NCBI GenBank assembly: GCA_023382385.1
Contig: JAHDVH010000003.1
Span: 124,001 to 188,000 of the forward strand
Source: a bacterium
GTDB lineage: Bacteria; Electryoneota; RPQS01
Reading direction: 5' to 3'
Length of the DNA stretch: 64,000 nt
Each line of letters begins with the position of its first letter. Position 1 is the stretch's first letter. This document shows, piece after piece, positions 26,226-34,491 of this stretch. The notes under the pieces were generated by a model, which was given only the letters and a program-made list of their open reading frames with translations, searched no databases and was not told the DNA's origin. Position numbers and translations under genes: made by a program.

Positions 26226-26294
26226 AAGCCTGTTCCTTATATCTCGGCTAAAAATTGCTTACTTCGTAAGAGTAGTCCAGTGACCAGCACCGGT

Positions 26295-26834
26295 TTAGAA
26301 ATTCGATCCTTCAAGCGAAGTCTTGCCCTCGGACAACTCCCCCTCGGGCGCCGACTCATTGATCAACACCAGACGTGAACCGCCCTTGGTCATCACCATT
26401 TGAGCAGGTTCGATGGCCGCCACCCGAAAACCGTTGAGTTCGTCGCCCACGCGCAAGACATGACTTCTTCCCATGAACTTGACAATCGCAGACGGAGTCT
26501 CACTCATGACCGTGCATGACAGCCGCATGCGCCCGCGCTGCTCAAGCGTCTCACGCAAACCAAGACTTGCGAGAAATGCTCGCGTCTGGATCGTGCGAGT
26601 AAGGTCGAGCGGATCGACCGTCACCTGAGTCTGGTACGCAATTCGATCATTCAAGTCCTTCTCAAGCGTATTGACGGTCTCTTCAAGCTGCTGGTCGGTT
26701 CCCAGCACAATCTGCTTGTTCCGCATCACCTCGATGCGTTCCGAAATCTTGTAATTTGTCCAGCCCATCCAGACCATCGTCGCCACCAATAAGGTGAGCA
26801 GGATTCCCCAGAGGACGTTTACTCGTTGCGTCAT
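26295..26834 (-). CDS. PilP-like pilus assembly protein
   Basis: A 179-residue protein with one N-terminal membrane helix (residues 8-24), a coiled-coil stretch (about 30-70) and a C-terminal beta-rich part. The C-terminal part has FMGRSHVLRVGDELNGFRVAAIEPAQMVMTKGGSRLVL, the pattern of the GspC/PilP homology region. PilP links PilN-PilO to the secretin. The position between pilO and the secretin supports this. Unlike classic PilP it does not carry a lipobox but a transmembrane anchor, as in GspC. I therefore leave the symbol open. Confidence 0.7.
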   Translation of the reverse strand: MTQRVNVLWGILLTLLVATMVWMGWTNYKISERIEVMRNKQIVLGTDQQLEETVNTLEKDLNDRIAYQTQVTVDPLDLTRTIQTRAFLASLGLRETLEQRGRMRLSCTVMSETPSAIVKFMGRSHVLRVGDELNGFRVAAIEPAQMVMTKGGSRLVLINESAPEGELSEGKTSLEGSNF

Positions 26835-26855
26835 TTCGCGATTGCCTTATCCGGC

Positions 26856-27416
26856 TTATTTCTGCTTTATGAGGGTAAGTGTGGACAGCTCAATGCTCAT
26901 GGGGCGCTTCGTCGTCAGCCCCGTCTCCTGCTTTGCCAAGGCCTGCACCTGCTTGACTTGGCTCGAAAGATCAAACTTGTCCAACGTCACCAAACGATTG
27001 CTCTTTTCTACATCATTCAGGAAATTGACCAGTGACTTGTAGCTCGTGTTCACTCCCAATACGTAGGGCGTTGCAATATACGAGCTGTAGGTCCTGCGTG
27101 ACTTTGGTTCAATCACCCGCAACTCAATATCATGATCGCGCAAGATATCCGTCAATTGATTCATGAACGGAAGCGACGCATCCTCGGCGAGCGAATCGCG
27201 CTGCGACTGGGCTAAGTTGCCCTCGATTAAGCGTGTCACTTGCTTCAGTTCATTGGCAATTATCTGTGCTGCAATCAACTTCTCGTTCTCGCGGCGGATG
27301 GACTCGTCAAGCTCCCGAATTCTTGCAGGCTTTGTCTTATAGACGTAGGTCGTATAGTAATAAAAGCCGCCGGCGGAGATCACAAGGAGCAGCAGTGCGA
27401 AAATACTCTTTCTCAT
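26856..27416 (-). CDS. pilO: Type IV pilus alignment protein PilO
   Basis: A 186-residue PilO: one N-terminal membrane helix (residues 5-22), a coiled coil (about 33-75) and a ferredoxin-like C-terminal domain with YIATPYVLGVNTSYKSLVNFLNDVEKSNRLVTL. It forms the inner-membrane alignment complex with PilN and PilM. An AGGAG lies upstream of the ATG, and pilN ends 14 bases before it. Confidence 0.88.
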   Translation of the reverse strand: MRKSIFALLLLVISAGGFYYYTTYVYKTKPARIRELDESIRRENEKLIAAQIIANELKQVTRLIEGNLAQSQRDSLAEDASLPFMNQLTDILRDHDIELRVIEPKSRRTYSSYIATPYVLGVNTSYKSLVNFLNDVEKSNRLVTLDKFDLSSQVKQVQALAKQETGLTTKRPMSIELSTLTLIKQK

Positions 27417-27430
27417 GTTGCTGTATCTCC

Positions 27431-28072
27431 TTATGAGGTTGGAACGTTAGTACCGGGGGTCGTTGCCGGTGCCGCCGCTCGGCTGCGCCGCTTGCCGCGA
27501 TCCGGGTCTCGCGTCACGCATTCCACGGAGAACATCAGACAGTCCTGACCCTCAAGATTCTTGCGCAGAGACTTGTCAAACTTGATCTCATACATGCCCT
27601 GTCGAAAATCCGGTGTCGTCTTCAGCAAATCAACGAACCGCGAAATGATGTCAAATTCCTTTTCCGTGGAATCAACTTTCGCGATGCAACTAATCAGTAG
27701 CCTGTTATTCTGAAGTTCGAGTCCCGTCATTGACATGCCCTGCGGCAGAATGTCTGCAAGCACTTCCAGACGACGCGCCCACAAGAAGCGCTCCTTCTCC
27801 AAGTTCGCGAGAGCCATGACGTCGTCTTTTGAGACGTTCGTGCCTTCGCGCTTTAAGCTGTCCAGCTCAAACTGAATCCTGGCCAGCTTTTGTTCACGAG
27901 ACTTGATCACGTCATTCATGGCCTCGTTTTGTGCCCAGGTGATCCCACCAAGCACCACGAACACGAGCGCGAGCAGTCCAAGCAGCAGAAAACTGCGCCG
28001 TTCCTGGCGCCGTTGCCGCAGGACGAGTTCACCTTCGCCCTTGTTCAGATTGATTGCAAATAGTCTAACCAT
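27431..28072 (-). CDS. pilN: Type IV pilus alignment protein PilN
   Basis: A 213-residue PilN. The short cytoplasmic N-terminus carries INLNKGEG, close to the PilN INLLP motif that binds PilM. A membrane helix at about 29-48 is followed by a coiled coil and a ferredoxin-like domain (MSMTGLELQNNRLLISCIAKVD). A basic, Ala/Pro-rich tail ends the protein. The gap to pilM is 32 bases. Confidence 0.88.
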   Translation of the reverse strand: MVRLFAINLNKGEGELVLRQRRQERRSFLLLGLLALVFVVLGGITWAQNEAMNDVIKSREQKLARIQFELDSLKREGTNVSKDDVMALANLEKERFLWARRLEVLADILPQGMSMTGLELQNNRLLISCIAKVDSTEKEFDIISRFVDLLKTTPDFRQGMYEIKFDKSLRKNLEGQDCLMFSVECVTRDPDRGKRRSRAAAPATTPGTNVPTS

Positions 28073-28104
28073 GCGCCTTTAAGTAGTGCCTTGCGGCGGT
28101 TTGC

Positions 28105-29196
28105 TTAGTAAATCGCCTGTGCTCGCAGTGCGAGACCAACCGCAGCGGCAAATTGAGGAGGATTCTTCACGTTCACGGTGCCGTCCACGACTTCAAACGG
28201 GTCGTAAGATTCCACAGGTACGCTGAAACGCTGGGCCAAGAAGTCACACAAATCCTGCGAAGCCGCGCTGCCGCCGAACAGGATGAACTTCATGATTCCG
28301 CTCTGTCCCGTCTCCTTCACGTAGTAGCGAATCGAACGGTTGATTTCATCGTATAGCTTTTCAAGTGGCGCCTTGTCAGATAATGCAAGGCTTGCGGCTA
28401 ACGACGCACTTGTTGCGGTAGACGCCATTGGTTTCAAGTCCTTGGCTGCTATCCCTTGCCGCTTCTTGATCTCCTCTGCCTCCATATAGAGACAGTTCAG
28501 ACGGTTCATGATGTCTTCGGTGAAACTCCACCCCGCCACCGGAAGGTCGCGGCTGAAGTACATATCCTTGCGACCGAGAATCAGCAGGTTCGTCCGACGC
28601 GCGCCGATGTTCAGGAAGCAAACGACGCCCTCATCGGGCAACTCGTGGCGACAGATGTAGGAATTCAAGCACGACAAAGGTTCAAGATCGACCACGCCGG
28701 GCTTTAGTTCAAGCTCGCGCAAAACGTCAACATGCGCATCAAACATGCGCTTGGTTGTCACGGCAATCAGCACTCGGAGCTTGTCCACTTCACGCGGATC
28801 GTCGCCGATGACCTGATAGTCAACAAGGGACTCGGAGCCATCCAGCGGCAAGTGCTTGCGCGCTTCCTGCGTGATCGCCGAGGCCATTTCGTCATCCGGC
28901 ATGCTCAAGGTGCGGATTTCCTTGGTGGCCATATTCAGTCCCGAGAGGCACGACCCCAAGTGCGAGACACGCTTGGGCCTGATTCCGGCTTCGCGGAACA
29001 TTTCCAATACGAGCGGCACGACAGACCCCTTTTTGGGTCCGTCCAAATCATACTTCTCGTTGGCCGCAGTGTAAATATCACGCTGCCAGGCACCAATCAC
29101 ACGATGCCTGTCACCATGCTTCTCGGCAACCACCAATTTGATCGCGGACGAGCCAATATCGAGGCCCACGCGAAGATTAGATTTTAGTCCAAACAC
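28105..29196 (-). CDS. pilM: Type IV pilus actin-like protein PilM
   Basis: A 363-residue actin-fold PilM. It shows the phosphate-1 motif GLDIGSSAIKLVV at about 11-23, phosphate-2 FLNIGARRTNLLIL near 194 and the adenosine motif ILFGGSAASQDL near 308. It sits on the cytoplasmic face and binds the PilN N-terminus. A GTG start with TTGGAG 5 bases upstream is used. The 243-base gap before it holds a palindromic repeat and no other convincing gene. Confidence 0.93.
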   Translation of the reverse strand: MFGLKSNLRVGLDIGSSAIKLVVAEKHGDRHRVIGAWQRDIYTAANEKYDLDGPKKGSVVPLVLEMFREAGIRPKRVSHLGSCLSGLNMATKEIRTLSMPDDEMASAITQEARKHLPLDGSESLVDYQVIGDDPREVDKLRVLIAVTTKRMFDAHVDVLRELELKPGVVDLEPLSCLNSYICRHELPDEGVVCFLNIGARRTNLLILGRKDMYFSRDLPVAGWSFTEDIMNRLNCLYMEAEEIKKRQGIAAKDLKPMASTATSASLAASLALSDKAPLEKLYDEINRSIRYYVKETGQSGIMKFILFGGSAASQDLCDFLAQRFSVPVESYDPFEVVDGTVNVKNPPQFAAAVGLALRAQAIY

Positions 29197-29301
29197 GGAA
29201 ACTCCAAGGCGGGAGAGTAGTTCAAGAAGGTCTCTGCACTAAGTTGTTCAGCAAGTCTGCGGCAGACAATAGCAAGGTGGGCAGGCCGCGGCATGCAAGG
29301 C

Positions 29302-29346
29302 GACCCCGCGGGCAAAGCATGTTAGTTGCTCCGCCCGCGGCGGGTC
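29302..29346. repeat. GC-rich palindromic element between pilM and the DUF4900-like gene
   Basis: GACCCCGCGGGC (29302-29313) pairs with GCCCGCGGCGGGTC (29333-29346) with a 2-base bulge across a 19-base loop. More GC-rich self-complementary words (GCCGCGG, GCATGC) lie at 29281-29298. The rest of 29197-29439 shows no promoter matching the local consensus. The composition is unlike the flanks, which suggests a mobile palindromic repeat. Confidence 0.5.
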
Positions 29347-29439
29347 GAAATTCTTTGGGAACAGATCAATGAGCGTATCTAAGTTCACATCCTAAAGGCC
29401 ACAGGACCTTTCAGACGTAGAAGCGCGCAGCGAAAAGGC

Positions 29440-30963
29440 TTAGTTATAACGAACGCGTTTCGGCGGTTCCGTATTAACATCCACCGAAGATTCAGACGCC
29501 TGACCCCACTGGACAAGGTTGAACAAGGCACGGCCTTCATCATCCGTCGCGTCAAGGAAACAGGGCGGGCGGCGCGTCTTGAAGCGGTTATCGTAGTGAT
29601 AAACCTTATTGTAACCGGTGCCGCCGCGATTCGATCTGTGAACGTAACCGCGATTGTACTGAGTAATCGATCCGGTCATCACGATATTGCCGCGCTCGTC
29701 CGGCTGACAGGGACAGATGTAGTTGTCACCAATGTCATTCATCTGCTCGAGCTGGAAACTGCCGCGCAGTGCCACAATTGCCGCCGTGATGACGATGTTC
29801 TGGCCCTGTGCGCGATTCTCGCGTCCGTTTTCCCACGTGTTCGCGATATAGATCCACTTCTCGCCGACGATTCCGATGATGCTCCCGTTATCTCCCATCG
29901 CCGCGGCGGGAAGTGTGCCGTTGATCTGATTCGTGCCCTGAAGCATGATGTTATCAATCAACCGGATGTCTTCCTCGCAACCAATCGTGATTGCGCAGTT
30001 CTGTGGAGCCATTTCCCCCTTCAGATCCAGCTTGCCCTTCACGAACACACAAGGCTTCGGGGTGGCCGCGCAGTTTACCTGAATCAGAATCGCGTGGTCA
30101 TAACTGAACTCCGTGCCTTCTTCGTAGTGATAGAAGTTCGCGGTCGTTCCGTTGATTTCGCAGCGCCATTGATGGCCGGGCACCTCGAGGATCCAGCCCT
30201 GCTGGGCCGCACCACTCCGGATCGGGTCAGCAAGTTCCGGCAAGTTCACAGGAGGCGCATTAAAGATCGGCGCACCACCCAAAAACTGCCCGGCGGGATT
30301 CGGGGAACCGGGCCGGAAACTCGGTTTTGTCGTGGAAACAATGTCATAGAACACTGGAAGGCCGTACACATTCTGGGTCGCAATCCAGTCATTCGAGTGC
30401 GTTCGGCCCCAGAGCGTGTCGCGTCCGAAGAAGCGCACAATATCGCCCGGGAACGTAATCGAGGTTTCGTAGTTCGTAAGGTACATATAATCTACGAAAC
30501 TTCTGACTTGAATGTAAAGAACCGCTTTGCGCTTGACCTGTCGGACTTCATCGCGCGACACCGGGACTTCAACCACACCGACCGCGGAGATTCGGTACTT
30601 GGTCGAATATCCGAAGTTGCTTTGGTCGTTGAGACTGCCAAACACCGGAGCAATCCTGACGTCCTCAAACGTGCCGACCCCGACAATCTCACCGGAGGAC
30701 TGCTGTGCTTGGACCTCGCTGCCCGGAAGAAAAGCTAACTGTAGCCTGTCCATGTGATTCAGGCCCGATTCAATCACGGCGGTCTGCGCGATGTAGTAAG
30801 CCTTCATCGCGGCCTCGGTCTGTTTGATGTCCGTCAGCTCATCGGCTGCCCACTGCATGAAGGCAAGGCCGGTGCCCAGCAATGCAGCCACCAGCGCCAT
30901 CATGGACATCAGAATGTAACCGCCGTCGCGGCGGCGTGCGGATAGGATTGTGGTCCTGTTCAT
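29440..30963 (-). CDS. DUF4900-like pilus-associated protein with pilin-like N-terminus
   Basis: A 507-residue protein. The N-terminus is prepilin-like: basic residues, Gly15, then YILMSMMALVAALLGTGLAF, but position 5 of the predicted mature form is Ser, not Glu. A helical part (ELTDIKQTEAAMKAYYIAQTAVIESG) follows as in PilX/GspK proteins. The body resembles DUF4900 proteins of FCB pilus loci (GRTHSNDWI region, CVFVKGKLDLKG beta-helix-like part). It is probably a minor pilin or tip protein. AGGGA lies 7 bases before the ATG. A 380-codon antisense frame inside it is rejected. Confidence 0.72.
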   Translation of the reverse strand: MNRTTILSARRRDGGYILMSMMALVAALLGTGLAFMQWAADELTDIKQTEAAMKAYYIAQTAVIESGLNHMDRLQLAFLPGSEVQAQQSSGEIVGVGTFEDVRIAPVFGSLNDQSNFGYSTKYRISAVGVVEVPVSRDEVRQVKRKAVLYIQVRSFVDYMYLTNYETSITFPGDIVRFFGRDTLWGRTHSNDWIATQNVYGLPVFYDIVSTTKPSFRPGSPNPAGQFLGGAPIFNAPPVNLPELADPIRSGAAQQGWILEVPGHQWRCEINGTTANFYHYEEGTEFSYDHAILIQVNCAATPKPCVFVKGKLDLKGEMAPQNCAITIGCEEDIRLIDNIMLQGTNQINGTLPAAAMGDNGSIIGIVGEKWIYIANTWENGRENRAQGQNIVITAAIVALRGSFQLEQMNDIGDNYICPCQPDERGNIVMTGSITQYNRGYVHRSNRGGTGYNKVYHYDNRFKTRRPPCFLDATDDEGRALFNLVQWGQASESSVDVNTEPPKRVRYN

Positions 30964-31129
30964 GATCTGTTCCCTGTTTGATCCTTGAATGGACTAACTC
31001 TTACGCGGGTGGCCGGGCAATTGCCGGCGAAGCTCCCGCTCTCTGACTCATGCGAGCCAGAAAGCAAGACCTCTCGCCTTGTCCGATGCTCCGCGTGTGG
31101 TCCATTCAATTCCACTGGAACAAACAGCT

Positions 31130-31165
31130 GTAGGCCGGGTTGCCGCGCCCTGCGGCGCGGCAACC
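31130..31165. repeat. REP-like palindrome with GTAG head
   Basis: A perfect 12-bp stem with a CTGC loop, GGTTGCCGCGCC (31138-31149) with GGCGCGGCAACC (31154-31165), is preceded by GTAG at 31130-31133. A head tetranucleotide GTAG next to a GC-rich hairpin is the layout of REP elements mobilised by RAYT enzymes. It lies in the 244-base gap between two pilin-like genes. No T-run follows on the gene strand, so a simple terminator is less likely. Confidence 0.55.
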
Positions 31166-31207
31166 ACACGGATTTCATAAACTAAAAGAACACAAGGCAG
31201 GTCGGGC

Positions 31208-32062
31208 TTAGGATCCCGTCAACATGCCCTGAACGAACTCTTGATAGTATCGGTTGTCGTTGATCGACTTTCCGAAATTGAGAGGACTGACACTCGTTTC
31301 ATAAACACGCTCGCGAATGTAGTCGTCTCCATAGAGGCCGATCCCGTTGGCCGCGCGATATCGATACTGCATGACCAGCTTGATCCGGATAACCGACTGT
31401 GCGATCGTACGGCGCTCAACCTCATTGCTCAAGTTCGCCAAGACCGGATCTGTGCTCAACGGAAAATCCAAACTGAATGACTTCACACTCATCTGGTCCC
31501 TGCGGTCAAAGGCAGCAAGTTCGTTGTTCCGGGAACGATTACTACCGCGCCAAACGTATTGGCCGGACCGGTTATTCGCCCATTCGGGCTGAGTCCGATT
31601 AAACAGAATCCCCTGGTCCGAACGATGCGAGAGCAGAACAAATCCGCCAAGCATGTTGGGGTCATACAGCGCCCAGGTATCCGTAAAATATCCGTCATGG
31701 CGGTATGGGAAGTGACCAGATCCGGCATCCATTCCGGCATTGAAACCACCATTCTCACCGACATACTCACCCATCGCAATGCGCCACAGAGGATTGCGGC
31801 CCCCGGCCAATTGATAGGCGCCCATGGACCACTGCAGGACATTTATCATTTCTGACATGGCTGCCTGCGCGTACTGGTCCATCTGTCTTTCGGCGTTGGT
31901 CACGCGCCACTGCATCGAAAAGTCGCGATACGCCGTCCATCCGCCCAGCAATCCGATGGAACCAATCGCCACAACGACGATTTGCGACATCAGCGTGAAT
32001 CCGCCAGCTCGAGTCAGGCTGGAGAGTCCTACCTTCCGGAGGACAGAATTGAGTCTACTCAT
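31208..32062 (-). CDS. Pilin-like minor protein of the pilus locus (no Glu5)
   Basis: A 284-residue protein. The start at 32062 is set by AGGAGG 5 bases upstream; a longer frame would add 72 residues that run into the neighbouring gene. The N-terminus has a prepilin peptidase-like site, Gly21 followed by FTLMSQIVVVAIGSIGLLGG, with Ser instead of Glu at mature position 5. The rest is a Tyr/Asn/Gly-rich domain I do not recognise. It sits 10 bases after another pilin-like gene, suggesting a minor pilin complex. Confidence 0.7.
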   Translation of the reverse strand: MSRLNSVLRKVGLSSLTRAGGFTLMSQIVVVAIGSIGLLGGWTAYRDFSMQWRVTNAERQMDQYAQAAMSEMINVLQWSMGAYQLAGGRNPLWRIAMGEYVGENGGFNAGMDAGSGHFPYRHDGYFTDTWALYDPNMLGGFVLLSHRSDQGILFNRTQPEWANNRSGQYVWRGSNRSRNNELAAFDRRDQMSVKSFSLDFPLSTDPVLANLSNEVERRTIAQSVIRIKLVMQYRYRAANGIGLYGDDYIRERVYETSVSPLNFGKSINDNRYYQEFVQGMLTGS

Positions 32063-32072
32063 CTTGGCCTCC

Positions 32073-32582
32073 TTAGCGGGGTAGGGTGAAAGTTGTACTG
32101 AGCGTAATTCTTCGGTCAGGACCGAGCATGGCACGGGCCGGAGCACGCGGCATGCCGGCGACTGCCGGTTCCTTCCATTCCGCATGAGCAGTGATCCGCC
32201 AGTAATCCGGTGCCATTCTGGTAACCGGATCGTCAACCCATTCCATGGCATCGCGGTAGATGTACGAATAGGTTTCACGCAAGTCTCCGTCGCGATCTGT
32301 CGGACTGTCGAGGTTGAATTCCTCTAAATCGTTCGGCGTGCCCCACCAGCCCTGATTGTCCTGATACCAGGCTGAGAATTTCATGCGGGCCATCTCTTCT
32401 TCCATAAAACCGCGCAATTTGTACAAAGCGGTCCGGTAGTGCTCTTGTTGAATTAGAGCCTGCCGCCCGTACAAGAGAGAGTAGGATGTACCGACTGCGG
32501 TTATGGAGATGATGGTCAGTCCGATGGCAATTGAAAACAGGTCAATTGCGCCTCGTTGCAGCTTACGTAGACGATTGCTCAT
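32073..32582 (-). CDS. Short pilin-like protein of the pilus locus
   Basis: A 169-residue protein with a basic N-terminus, Gly11 and then AIDLFSIAIGLTIISITAVG, a single hydrophobic helix in the pilin position. Mature position 5 would be Phe. The C-terminal part is a small domain of unknown type. The start at 32582 uses GAGG 6 bases upstream; an ATG four codons earlier is possible. It follows pilT by 49 bases. Probably a minor pilin, judged by helix and location only. Confidence 0.65.
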   Translation of the reverse strand: MSNRLRKLQRGAIDLFSIAIGLTIISITAVGTSYSLLYGRQALIQQEHYRTALYKLRGFMEEEMARMKFSAWYQDNQGWWGTPNDLEEFNLDSPTDRDGDLRETYSYIYRDAMEWVDDPVTRMAPDYWRITAHAEWKEPAVAGMPRAPARAMLGPDRRITLSTTFTLPR

Positions 32583-32631
32583 GTGTGGCCTCATCTGTTT
32601 CGTTCCAGTGGTTCAAGGCCTATCCCCCGGA

Positions 32632-33714
32632 TTACTCCGAGAGATTAACCTCGAACAACTTGGAATTCTCTGCCACGTGAGCCGCAGTCTCTCTGCTGAT
32701 CATGCCCTTATGCAGCAAACGCATAAGGTCCTGATCGAGGCTCTGCATGCCCGATTTGCCGCCCGACTGAATGACGGAGGGAATCTGGTAAATCTTATCT
32801 TCGCGAATCAAATTGCGGACAGCCGTAGTCGCAACCATGATTTCAGCGGCGACGACCCGGCCATTCCCGTCTTTTCTCGGAAGCAGTTTTTGTGCCACCA
32901 CCGCTTCCAAAGACTCGGCAAGCATCGAGCGCACCTGGGTCTTCTGGGCGGCAGGGAAAATGTCAATAATACGATCAATCGTCTTTGCCGCGCTTGAAGT
33001 GTGCAGCGTCGCGAATACAAGGTGACCCGTCTCAGCCGCAGTCAGCGCAAGCGATATAGTTTCGAGGTCGCGCATTTCGCCGACCAGAATGACATCCGGG
33101 TCTTCACGAAGTGCCGCACGAAGCGCGTTCGCAAAACTGTGTGTATTCGCACCCAGCTCGCGCTGGTTCATCATGCAGTTCTTGGAATCATGGAAGAACT
33201 CGACCGGGTCTTCAATCGTGATGATGTGAAGCTCTTTATACTCGTTAATCCAATCCACCATCGTGGCCAGAGTCGTAGTCTTGCCAGACCCAGTCGGACC
33301 GGTCAAGAGCACCAAGCCTCGGTCACGATCCGCCAAGTCCCGCATGACTTCCGGCAAACCCAACTCTTCAAATGAGCGGATTTCCGCGGGAATCGTCCGG
33401 AATACCGCGCCGTATCCATTAATCTGCTGGAATACGTTGACACGAAAACGGGCGATATCCTCAAGCTTGGCAGAGAAGTCGATTTCCTTCATTTCGAGGA
33501 ATCGCTCCAACTGCTCACGAGTCAGCACCTGCTGAACGATATTCTCAAGGGTTGCGTGAGCCATACGCGGCAGGTTCAGCTTGCGCATGCGACCATGCAC
33601 GCGAATCATCGGAATAGATCCGCTGGACAGGTGCAAGTCCGATGCGCCCTGATCCACGGCAAACCGAAGCAGATCAAAGATGTTAATATGCTGTGCCGTT
33701 GCTACTTCCGCCAC
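32632..33714 (-). CDS. pilT: Pilus retraction ATPase PilT
   Basis: A 360-residue PilT. The PAS-like N-terminal part (DQGASDLHLSSGSIPMIRVHG) leads to the RecA-like core with Walker A GPTGSGKT at 139-146, Asp box EDPVEFFH, Walker B VILVGEMRDLET and His box HLVFATLHT. The C-terminal EIMVATTAVRNLIRE segment contains the AIRNLIRE-type motif needed for retraction. It has no tetracysteine, unlike PilB. A GTG at 33714 with AGGAG 4 bases upstream gives the standard N-terminus; a longer frame would add 29 unlikely residues. Confidence 0.95.
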   Translation of the reverse strand: MAEVATAQHINIFDLLRFAVDQGASDLHLSSGSIPMIRVHGRMRKLNLPRMAHATLENIVQQVLTREQLERFLEMKEIDFSAKLEDIARFRVNVFQQINGYGAVFRTIPAEIRSFEELGLPEVMRDLADRDRGLVLLTGPTGSGKTTTLATMVDWINEYKELHIITIEDPVEFFHDSKNCMMNQRELGANTHSFANALRAALREDPDVILVGEMRDLETISLALTAAETGHLVFATLHTSSAAKTIDRIIDIFPAAQKTQVRSMLAESLEAVVAQKLLPRKDGNGRVVAAEIMVATTAVRNLIREDKIYQIPSVIQSGGKSGMQSLDQDLMRLLHKGMISRETAAHVAENSKLFEVNLSE

Positions 33715-33769
33715 TTCGCTCCTCGCTTCCTGAATCCTGTCTATCGCCCCTAATTCATTACACGGAGCA

Positions 33770-33797
33770 AGTGCGGAGCAGACTTTGCCGCTCCGCA
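33770..33797 (-). terminator. Stem-loop after pilA
   Basis: A 9-bp stem, GTGCGGAGC (33770-33778) with GCTCCGCAC (33789-33797), loop of 10 bases, about 15 bases past the pilA stop. It lacks a strong T-run and may partly terminate, giving more pilA than pilT message. Confidence 0.6.
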
Positions 33798-33811
33798 CCA
33801 CCCCTAATCAC

Positions 33812-34240
33812 TTAGTTCTCGTCGGGTTCCGGCAGGCCGTACCCAAACCAGCGGCCTTCCTTAATCCGGTATCTGACTTCCTTGCCGGCGCCGCCGCGCA
33901 TTTGGTCGGTCGACGTGGCAATGATTTCATCCGGTGGTGAACCTGTGAAGTTAAAGGTCCACTGAAGTCTTGTTGCCTCCGAGAGATCCAGATACTTCGT
34001 ATCCTGAAGGTCTTCAACAGCACCCGGCCACTCGCCGCGGTCCTGATAATAGATCTGAGCTGCTTGCCAGATCGAGTTAATTGCGGTCTTGGCATCGCTG
34101 GCACGAGCACTGTTCACATATTCAAGGTAGATCGGTACCGAAATCGCGGCGAGAATGGCCACAATGACCACCACGATCAGAATTTCGATAAGGGTAAAAC
34201 CCTTCTGGTTCTTCCGCCGACGAATGAGTCGGTTCAACAT
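33812..34240 (-). CDS. pilA: Major type IV pilin PilA
   Basis: A 142-residue type IVa-type prepilin. The basic leader ends in Gly14, the mature protein begins FTLIEILIVVVIVAILAAISVPIY, and Glu19 is the conserved Glu5 of the mature form. The mature length is 128 residues. The globular part has two acidic stretches and no Cys pair, so the usual C-terminal disulfide loop is missing; in this it resembles GspG-like pilins. GGAGG lies 8 bases before the ATG. It is the first gene of the pilus locus, with its own promoter and a downstream stem-loop, as expected for the most abundant subunit. Confidence 0.93.
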   Translation of the reverse strand: MLNRLIRRRKNQKGFTLIEILIVVVIVAILAAISVPIYLEYVNSARASDAKTAINSIWQAAQIYYQDRGEWPGAVEDLQDTKYLDLSEATRLQWTFNFTGSPPDEIIATSTDQMRGGAGKEVRYRIKEGRWFGYGLPEPDEN

Positions 34241-34330
34241 AATACGTCCTCCAATAATGGCTTACCGTTGCAGATTCCCCGTGCCTGAATCCAATCACTT
34301 GCACGGTCCTCCATGAACTTAATGACTCCC

Positions 34331-34359
34331 AACTTACAACGAGAGGCTCAATTAATCAA
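34331..34359 (-). promoter_or_regulatory. Candidate pilA promoter
   Basis: Minus strand: TTGATT, 17 bases, TAAGTT then GGG. The predicted leader is about 85 bases. The TGTAAGTTG around the -10 box is identical to that in front of the secreted BNR-like gene at 16268. Confidence 0.55.
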
Positions 34360-34491
34360 GTCCTCAGAGGGCCGTTCTGCAATTCAGGTTCCTTGCAACT
34401 CAATGACTTAGGGCAACAATTACGCCCGGAATAGTGAGCTGAAGCACCATTTAACTTTAATAATTACAGTATCTGGACGCGCAATCTGCTG

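Noticed and set aside
29222-29320. 32-residue minus-strand frame in the gap before pilM
   Set aside because: It runs through the GC-rich palindrome; no ribosome site and no sign of a real peptide.
29596-30738. 380-codon plus-strand reading frame
   Set aside because: It is antisense to the DUF4900-like gene, has no ribosome site or family features, and the minus-strand product has a clear N-terminal helix and neighbours.
30863-30877. GGGCAC-N5-TTGC on the minus strand, a sigma-54-like match
   Set aside because: It lies within the coding sequence of the DUF4900-like gene, encodes part of its hydrophobic helix, and no gene starts suitably downstream.
34262-34295. Sigma-54-like GGCAC...TGC upstream of pilA on the minus strand
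   Set aside because: The GG-to-GC distance is 14 instead of the strict 12 bases, and a better fitting TTGATT-N17-TAAGTT promoter lies just upstream.
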